The notes under the pieces are model-generated. The model was not told the origin of the DNA. It worked only from the letters and a program-made list of their open reading frames with translations, and ran no database searches. Positions 59,183-64,000 of a stretch of 64,000 nucleotides of DNA are shown piece after piece (position 1 is the stretch's first letter; each line of letters starts with the position of its first letter). Made by a program: the position numbers and the translations under genes. Origin of the DNA: Paenarthrobacter sp. AR 02 (GTDB taxonomy: Bacteria > Actinomycetota > Actinomycetes > Actinomycetales > Micrococcaceae); assembly GCF_021538675.1 (NCBI RefSeq), contig NZ_JAJUKH010000014.1:1-64000 (forward strand). The letters run 5' to 3'.

Positions 59183-60124
59183 ATGGCCCAAATTTCGAGC
59201 GGATTGACCTTGCAGCAGCTCCGTTACTTCATAGAAGTTGCCGCTGAGGGATCGATCTCCGCGGCCGCCGATCTTCTCTACGTAGCGCAGCCGACAATGT
59301 CCGCCGCGATGAAGGACCTTGAGGCCCGGGTGGGCCGTGCGCTCCTGCTCCGCTCCGCCCGCGGAGTCACCCTCACGGCCGACGGTGTAGAGTTCCTCGG
59401 CTACGCGAGGCAGGTCGTGGAGCAGTTCGCTCTCCTCGAGCAGCGCTACCTTGGCAGGCCGCCGAGGCGACGTCTGCTCGGGGTGTCAACGCAGCACTAC
59501 TCGTTTGCCGTGGACGCCTTCGTCCGGATGGTCAAGGCCTCTGATGTGGCCGAATACGAGTTCTCACTGCGTGAGTCCCGCACCTGGGACATCATCGAGG
59601 ATGTCCGGACGCTCCGCAGCGAAATCGGGATTCTCTACCGGAATGATTTCAACCGGAAGGTCATCGACAAGCTGCTCAGGGAGTCCGGGCTCGCGTTTAC
59701 TCCACTTTTCCTCGCTGATCCGCACATATTCATTTCACGGAAGAACCCGCTCGCTGCAAAGGAGCGTGCGACACTCGATGATCTTGCCGGTTTGCCGCGG
59801 CTGACTTTCGATCAAGGTGCCAACAACTCCTTTTACTTCGCCGAGGAAATTCTCTCCACTTTGTCCAGTAAGCAGGAGATCCGGGTCTCTGACCGCGCCA
59901 CGATCTTCAACCTCATGATCGGGCTCCACGGCTACACGATCTCGACGGGCATCATCAGCGGGCAGCTCGACCCTGAGATCGTCGCCATCCCGCTCGACGT
60001 AGACGAACGCATCGAGATCGGCTGGATCGGCCACGCCGCAATTCCGCTGACCGACCAGGCGCAGCGCTACCTCAAGGAATTGCGGACCGTCGTCGCTGAG
60101 TTCGGCGTAGCGCTGCTCGACTGA
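59183..60124 (+). CDS. LysR-family regulator divergent from mesX
   Basis: A 313-residue LysR protein with helix-turn-helix LRYFIEVAAEGSISAAADLLYVAQPTMSAAMKDLEARVG and a normal effector domain (RRRLLGVSTQHYSFAVDAFVRM, ILSTLSSKQEIRVSDRATI). The 120-bp gap to mesX should hold its operators. It likely responds to methionine or homocysteine status, by analogy with MetR-type control; that is inference. A copy of its DNA-binding segment lies at 45789-45901. Confidence 0.9.
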   Translation: MAQISSGLTLQQLRYFIEVAAEGSISAAADLLYVAQPTMSAAMKDLEARVGRALLLRSARGVTLTADGVEFLGYARQVVEQFALLEQRYLGRPPRRRLLGVSTQHYSFAVDAFVRMVKASDVAEYEFSLRESRTWDIIEDVRTLRSEIGILYRNDFNRKVIDKLLRESGLAFTPLFLADPHIFISRKNPLAAKERATLDDLAGLPRLTFDQGANNSFYFAEEILSTLSSKQEIRVSDRATIFNLMIGLHGYTISTGIISGQLDPEIVAIPLDVDERIEIGWIGHAAIPLTDQAQRYLKELRTVVAEFGVALLD

Positions 60125-60289
60125 GGGCAATTGAGCGGGCGGGGCAGGGAGGACATCTATTGTCCGATGTGGCTTGCGATGTTTATAACCCGGCCACGCT
60201 TCAAAGGCGCAACACAGCTTCACCACAGTCCGACCCTTGATTGCCAATGAAGGCTGTAAGCATTGATACCAGCAGTCGAGTGAGGAACC

Positions 60290-61294
60290 ATGAGCAGCAG
60301 AATCCCTGAACCCGAGTACAGCGTCAACGGTCCCATGTATGAGGGACGGGCGCTCCACCGCGTCGACGACGAGGTCGTCGACCAAGGCATTGCCTTCGAC
60401 ATTGGGACTTTAGTAAGCCGCCGGTCGATGTTAGGGATATTCGGAGCCGGCATGGGAGCAGTCGCCCTTGCCGCTTGCTCACCCGGCAGCACGGGTAGCA
60501 CCAGTGCCCAGACCCCGGCCGCGAGCTCCATGGCCAACGCTTCCACTGGGTCCGCCACGGGCGCTTCCGGATTGACTGAGATTCCTGACGAGACTGCCGG
60601 GCCTTATCCTGGCGATGGTTCCAACGGTGCGGATGTTCTTGAACAGTCAGGCATCGTGCGAAGTGACATCCGCTCCAGCGTCGGCGGCGGGACCACGGCA
60701 GCCGGCGTGCCCATGACGCTCACCCTCATAATCCTTGACATGGCAAACGGTGGCGTCCCCCTTAAGAACGCAGCTGTCTATGTGTGGCATTGCAATGCCG
60801 AGGGCGGGTATTCGATGTACTCCCAAGGTATCCAGAACGAAACCTACCTCCGCGGAGTACAGGTCGCCGACAGCGACGGGAAAGTCACCTACTCCTCGAT
60901 TTACCCCGCCTGCTACACAGGGCGTTGGCCGCATATCCACTTCGAGGTGTACCCCACCGTGGACGACATCACTGATTCGACCAAGGCCATTGCAACTTCC
61001 CAGGTCGCGTTGCCCCAGGACATCAGCGAAAAGGTGTACGCGTTGTCTGAATACAAGGGTTCAAGCTCTAACCTTTCCCGGGTAAGCCTGACCTCGGACA
61101 ACGTCTTTGGCGACGATGGGGGTGAGTTCCAACTCGCGCAGGTTACCGGCGACACCACTTCCGGCTACCAGGTGGCCCTTACCGCCGCCGTCGACACCAC
61201 CACCACTCCGAGTGCCGGCAGCGTCCCGGGCGGCGGAATGCCACCCGGAGGCGGCCCTGGCGGAACCCCACCCACCGGGGCCCCGCCTGCCTAA
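60290..61294 (+). CDS. Intradiol ring-cleavage dioxygenase-like lipoprotein, Tat-exported
   Basis: A 334-residue protein. The Tat signal SRRSMLGIFGAGMGAVALAAC (residues ~43-63) ends in a lipobox LAAC. After a Ser/Thr-rich linker comes an intradiol dioxygenase fold: IPDETAGPYPGDG, AAVYVWHCNAEGGYSMYS, YPACYTGRWPHIHFEVYP, providing the two Tyr and two His iron ligands. The C terminus is a Pro/Gly-rich tail. Extracellular versions of this family are common in actinobacteria; the catechol substrate is unknown. GAGGAACC precedes the ATG. Confidence 0.87.
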   Translation: MSSRIPEPEYSVNGPMYEGRALHRVDDEVVDQGIAFDIGTLVSRRSMLGIFGAGMGAVALAACSPGSTGSTSAQTPAASSMANASTGSATGASGLTEIPDETAGPYPGDGSNGADVLEQSGIVRSDIRSSVGGGTTAAGVPMTLTLIILDMANGGVPLKNAAVYVWHCNAEGGYSMYSQGIQNETYLRGVQVADSDGKVTYSSIYPACYTGRWPHIHFEVYPTVDDITDSTKAIATSQVALPQDISEKVYALSEYKGSSSNLSRVSLTSDNVFGDDGGEFQLAQVTGDTTSGYQVALTAAVDTTTTPSAGSVPGGGMPPGGGPGGTPPTGAPPA

Positions 61295-61303
61295 GCGGAC
61301 CGT

Positions 61304-61933
61304 TTAACCGGACTGTCCCAGGCTGACGACAAGGTTGATGGCGACTGCGACGACGAAGGTGGCGAAGAAGTAAGAAAGCAGCGCGTGTCCCAAGGCGATC
61401 TTGCGGGATGCGGTCGATGACTCCTTCACGTTGCTCGCGCTGTAAGACATGCCAATTGAGAATGCTGCGTAGGCGAAGTCGCTGTACGACGGTTCCTCGT
61501 CCTGGTTGAAGCGGAAGCGATGATGGTCGTCGTGGTAGTACATCCGGGCGTACTTGAACGCGTAGACGGTGTTGACGAGGGCCCATGCGAGCACCACGCT
61601 GAGGGCCGCCAGTAGCGCGGCGGCCACGCCTATTGGATCCTTTTGCTGGCTGCGGATCAAGGCAAAGACAACCGCCACAAGACTGAGGAACGTCGCGCCG
61701 GTGATAAGGGAGTCAACAAGCCGTCGAGAGCGATCCTCCTGGCGGGCGAGTTCACCTGTGGCCTCCGGGCCGGCGGGCCACGCCTTGATCCAGGCCCAGG
61801 TCAGGAAGACGCAGCCTGCGACAGACCACCCGATCAAGGGCGCAAGTTCGGGAGCACCCAGCAGTGCCGGAGCGAGCGCGACAACCAGTCCGATGAGGGC
61901 GGCAATCAGGGCCTTGCGATCAATGTGCGACAT
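61304..61933 (-). CDS. DUF1345 membrane protein
   Basis: A 209-residue protein with five hydrophobic segments and the DUF1345 motifs TVYAFKYARMYY and PSYSDFAYAAFSIGMSYSASNV; the latter resembles the pore region of small ion channels. Function unknown. Convergent with the intradiol dioxygenase gene. Confidence 0.85.
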   Translation of the reverse strand: MSHIDRKALIAALIGLVVALAPALLGAPELAPLIGWSVAGCVFLTWAWIKAWPAGPEATGELARQEDRSRRLVDSLITGATFLSLVAVVFALIRSQQKDPIGVAAALLAALSVVLAWALVNTVYAFKYARMYYHDDHHRFRFNQDEEPSYSDFAYAAFSIGMSYSASNVKESSTASRKIALGHALLSYFFATFVVAVAINLVVSLGQSG

Positions 61934-62033
61934 ATAAGAGGCTGCCCTCCGGGTTTATGCATATATGAAGGACCCAGCCGGGAATTCTTGATCCCTGACC
62001 TTGCTCACCAACCGTGTGCTTACCCACGCAATG

Positions 62034-62047
62034 CTAAGCATGCTTAG
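62034..62047. promoter_or_regulatory. Perfect 14-bp palindrome upstream of the DUF1345 gene
   Basis: CTAAGCATGCTTAG lies between the fliG stop and the DUF1345 start (both minus strand), 101 bp before the latter. It could be an operator or a short terminator for fliG. Confidence 0.4.
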
Positions 62048-62063
62048 TATTAGATGTCGAGGG

Positions 62064-63098
62064 TCAGTCTATGTAGTCCTCGTCCTCGGCGCGATGGATC
62101 ACCATGGTGCCGGATGCGGTCTCGTCCCGTATGAGGCGGACGATTTGAGCCCGGGCCTCTTCAACCTGTGAAGCTCTTATTGGCCCGGAGTTTGCCATTT
62201 CCGAGAGCAGGATTTCCCGGTTGCGTTCGGAGATGTTGCGTTTCACGGATTCCAGAACGACAACGGGGGCTCCCTTCAGTGCAGTAGCCAGGCTCTCTGG
62301 ACTTACCCTGCGCAGAATTTTTTGCAGGTCGCGTGGGTCCAGTCTGACCAGATCCTTGAACGTAAGCATTTGCGCCCGGACCTCACCCGCCAGTTCGACG
62401 TCGACCTGATCAAGGCCGTTAAGGATGGTGCGCTCGGTTCTTGAGTCTGTGCGCGTGATGATGTTCACAAGAGGTTGAACGCCGCCAAGGTTTTCGTTCG
62501 AACTTGCCAGCTTTGCTGCCGAACCGGCGCGCTCCCGAAGGACCTCCGCGACTGTTGCGACCACTTCCGGTGCTACTGGACCCATGGTGGCGATGCAGCA
62601 TGAGACTTCAACGGCCAGGTTGTCATCCAGGCCCGTCAAAATGGCTGATGCTTTGCTTGGTCGTAGATGCGCGAGCACGAGGGCCGTGGTTTGTGCCAGT
62701 TCGCCGTCGAGTAGTGCGATTATCTGTTCGATCGCCATAGGTTCCAGGAACTCGAAGGACTTGCCTACCATCACACCGGTGAGCCTGTCCATGAGACCAG
62801 CGGCCTTGTCTGTACCGAAGGACGCCTCGAGTAGCCCTGCAGCGAAGTCGCGACCTCCACGGGCGGAGCGGCGGCCCTTCTTGACGTAGTCATGGAATTC
62901 GTTGACGACTGTGGTTGCCACAGCAGATGGGACACGTTGGAGGCGGACAATTTCTGCCGCAATTTCTTCGGCCTCAGGCTCGGAGAAGCGGGCGAACACA
63001 GAGGCGGCACCGGCAGGACTTAGCTGCATCAACACCACCGCGACTTTTTGCGCGCCAGTCAGGGTTGAAGCCGGGACCGCAGCCTCTACAGAATTCAT
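62064..63098 (-). CDS. fliG: Flagellar motor switch protein FliG
   Basis: A 344-residue FliG with the three usual helical domains: N-terminal GAQKVAVVLMQLSPAGAASVFARFSEPEAEEIAAEI, middle FEFLEPMAIEQIIALLDGELAQTTALVLAHL with the EHPQ-like patch replaced by DGELAQ, and C-terminal FKDLVRLDPRDLQKILRRVSPESLATALKG holding the torque-generating charged residues. No other flagellar gene is visible in this window. ATG 63098 begins a normal-length protein. Confidence 0.9.
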   Translation of the reverse strand: MNSVEAAVPASTLTGAQKVAVVLMQLSPAGAASVFARFSEPEAEEIAAEIVRLQRVPSAVATTVVNEFHDYVKKGRRSARGGRDFAAGLLEASFGTDKAAGLMDRLTGVMVGKSFEFLEPMAIEQIIALLDGELAQTTALVLAHLRPSKASAILTGLDDNLAVEVSCCIATMGPVAPEVVATVAEVLRERAGSAAKLASSNENLGGVQPLVNIITRTDSRTERTILNGLDQVDVELAGEVRAQMLTFKDLVRLDPRDLQKILRRVSPESLATALKGAPVVVLESVKRNISERNREILLSEMANSGPIRASQVEEARAQIVRLIRDETASGTMVIHRAEDEDYID

Positions 63099-63250
63099 GC
63101 AACCGGCCGATCTGTCAGGGTGCGAAAGGGAGATTTGCAACGAACACTGTGCGGCATTGCACAGACCCGCCCGTCCTGTCTGGGGGAGACCGGACGGACG
63201 GGAATACTCTTTCAGACTAGCCCCGGGCCAAGGGCTGCCCCGCAGTTCTG

Positions 63251-63403
63251 ATGACGAACAGTGCAGAAAATCTCCTTGTAGGACTCAACGAGTGCAATGA
63301 GCGGCGATATCTTGTCTGCCGTGCACGAATCGATACCGCCAGGCAGCACTTACTGCACGATGTGAAGCTGATGCCGATCCGCTGGCCGGCTAAGGAACCA
63401 TAG
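63251..63403 (+). CDS. Possible 50-residue protein
   Basis: An ATG at 63251 opens 50 codons ending at TAG 63401-63403. The peptide is basic and helical (NECNERRYLVCRARIDTARQ, then HDVKLMPIRWPAKEP). No strong ribosome site is seen. It lies 152 bp from the divergent fliG start. Kept as a candidate because the composition looks like a real protein. Confidence 0.3.
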   Translation: MTNSAENLLVGLNECNERRYLVCRARIDTARQHLLHDVKLMPIRWPAKEP

Positions 63404-63453
63404 TGTTTTGCAATGCTGATCTTTAGGGCCAACAAGAAGTCTGGGGGCGGGGC

Positions 63454-64000
63454 ATGCTCCGTAGAACAATAGGATCCAGCGAGGAAACAGCGAGCTGTCC
63501 TCGCTTGGCGCCCGGCAAGCGATGGGAGCGCGCTGGATCATTGCTGTCATTGCTGTCATTGCTGACGCGCTGGAGGCGGTCAGGCACATCGGAGTCCAGC
63601 GGGTTGGCTGGGCAAGGTGGTGGGGGCCGGCCTGGGATAGCCGCCGAACTTCGAGTTCAGGATTTGATCGCAAGCCGGACGCTGTCAACGGCTTTCCAGC
63701 CGATCCGTGACCTTAGCAACGGCCACGTGGTGGGAGTTGAAGCGTTGACTCGCTTTTCCGGGGAACCCGACAGGTCACCAGAGGAGTGGTTCGCTGACGC
63801 TGCCTCGTCAGGATGCGCGGCCGAGCTCGAGTTCCTGGCCATGAAAACGGCGCTCAACGCCGCCGCGGAATTGCCGAATCATCTCTTTGTTTCCGTCAAT
63901 CTCTCCCCAACAGCCTGTCTTGACCGGCGGATGGTCGCTCTGCTGGAAGAGTCGCGGGTTGCGCCGACAAGGATCGTCTTGGAGCTGACGGAGCACTGCG
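63454..64000 (+). CDS. EAL-domain cyclic-di-GMP phosphodiesterase, 5' part
   Basis: Open to the right window edge. From about residue 70 the EAL domain is clear: TAFQPIRDLSNGHVVGVEALTRF (the EAL motif), AAELEFLAMKTALN, FVSVNLSPTACLD with the conserved Asn, and VLELTEH with the metal-binding Glu. EAL enzymes hydrolyse c-di-GMP, which in many bacteria controls motility; fliG is 350 bp away on the other strand. Upstream residues are uncertain: ATG 63454 gives a poorly conserved N terminus that includes an SLLSLLSLL repeat. Confidence 0.75.
   Translation, partial: MLRRTIGSSEETASCPRLAPGKRWERAGSLLSLLSLLTRWRRSGTSESSGLAGQGGGGRPGIAAELRVQDLIASRTLSTAFQPIRDLSNGHVVGVEALTRFSGEPDRSPEEWFADAASSGCAAELEFLAMKTALNAAAELPNHLFVSVNLSPTACLDRRMVALLEESRVAPTRIVLELTEHC
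63538..63564 (+). repeat. Three exact copies of a 9-bp unit (TCATTGCTG)
   Basis: Three tandem TCATTGCTG units, in frame with the EAL gene as SLL-SLL-SLL. Confidence 0.9.

Noticed and set aside
1..64000. CRISPR array, tRNA or rRNA gene, transposase or prophage
   Set aside because: I scanned both strands and found no spaced direct repeats, cloverleaf-like genes, transposase proteins or phage proteins that I could support.

Overview
The window is high-GC actinobacterial DNA. Gene content and protein style point to an Arthrobacter-type soil actinomycete (Arthrobacter, Pseudarthrobacter or Paenarthrobacter); this is inferred from memory of such genomes, without a database search. Genes are dense, often overlap by 4 bp (ATGA), and mostly start after GGAGG-like ribosome sites. 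I see no rRNA, tRNA, CRISPR array, insertion sequence or prophage.

Layout. 0-1.7 kb: tail of a Gfo/Idh/MocA (inositol dehydrogenase type) oxidoreductase, a gene-poor stretch and a hypothetical gene. 1.8-9.6 kb: an aminotransferase plus a RraA-type aldolase, a LysR regulator, and a divergent operon of 5-oxoprolinase pxpABC plus an MHS-type transporter. The two operons share a two-part promoter element with identical spacing, so they probably form one regulon, perhaps for a substituted pyroglutamate. 9.7-13.8 kb: a sugar-acid operon (two SDRs, a 2-hydroxyacid dehydrogenase, an L-idonate dehydrogenase and a frameshifted gluconokinase). 13.4-16.4 kb: a run of broken genes (gluconokinase, an unknown protein, a TetR regulator, a DUF1211/TMEM175-like membrane protein with a 15-G tract) around one intact monooxygenase.

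16.5-30.3 kb: a two-armed stress-protection block. The minus arm has a PucR-like regulator, an HtrA-like protease, HdeD, a UBP zinc finger, a cyclic-nucleotide-binding-domain flavoprotein reductase and a membrane protein. The plus arm is dnaK-grpE-cbpA-cbpM-clpB-thioredoxin. 30.3-32.1 kb: a FUSC transporter divergent from a MarR regulator. 32.1-41.7 kb: a TetR gene divergent from a permease, the two DUF1989 proteins, a urea/guanidine carboxylase and allophanate hydrolase, which together fit guanidine degradation better than urea use. 41.7-42.3 kb: gene remnants. 42.5-45.7 kb: PEP synthase and its regulatory kinase/phosphorylase. 45.8 kb: a LysR fragment duplicated from the gene at 59.2 kb. 45.9-49.7 kb: LtrA and a short AceE-like pyruvate dehydrogenase E1.

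49.8-55.3 kb: an amidohydrolase, a DUF59 metal-sulfur assembly protein, an alcohol dehydrogenase, a DUF1097 protein and a small monooxygenase, with a divergent AcoR/MimR-like regulator. This is the accessory set of a propane/acetone-type diiron monooxygenase locus without the monooxygenase genes. 55.5-56.4 kb: a maleylpyruvate isomerase remnant and a small repeat protein of unknown function, coupled to an upstream mini-ORF. 56.4-60.1 kb: flavin reductase, MesD-like and MesX (DUF1852) genes and a LysR regulator, matching the oxygen-dependent folate-independent methionine synthase system. 60.3-64 kb: a Tat-exported intradiol dioxygenase-like lipoprotein, a DUF1345 membrane protein, an isolated fliG, a possible 50-residue gene and the start of an EAL-domain gene cut by the window edge.
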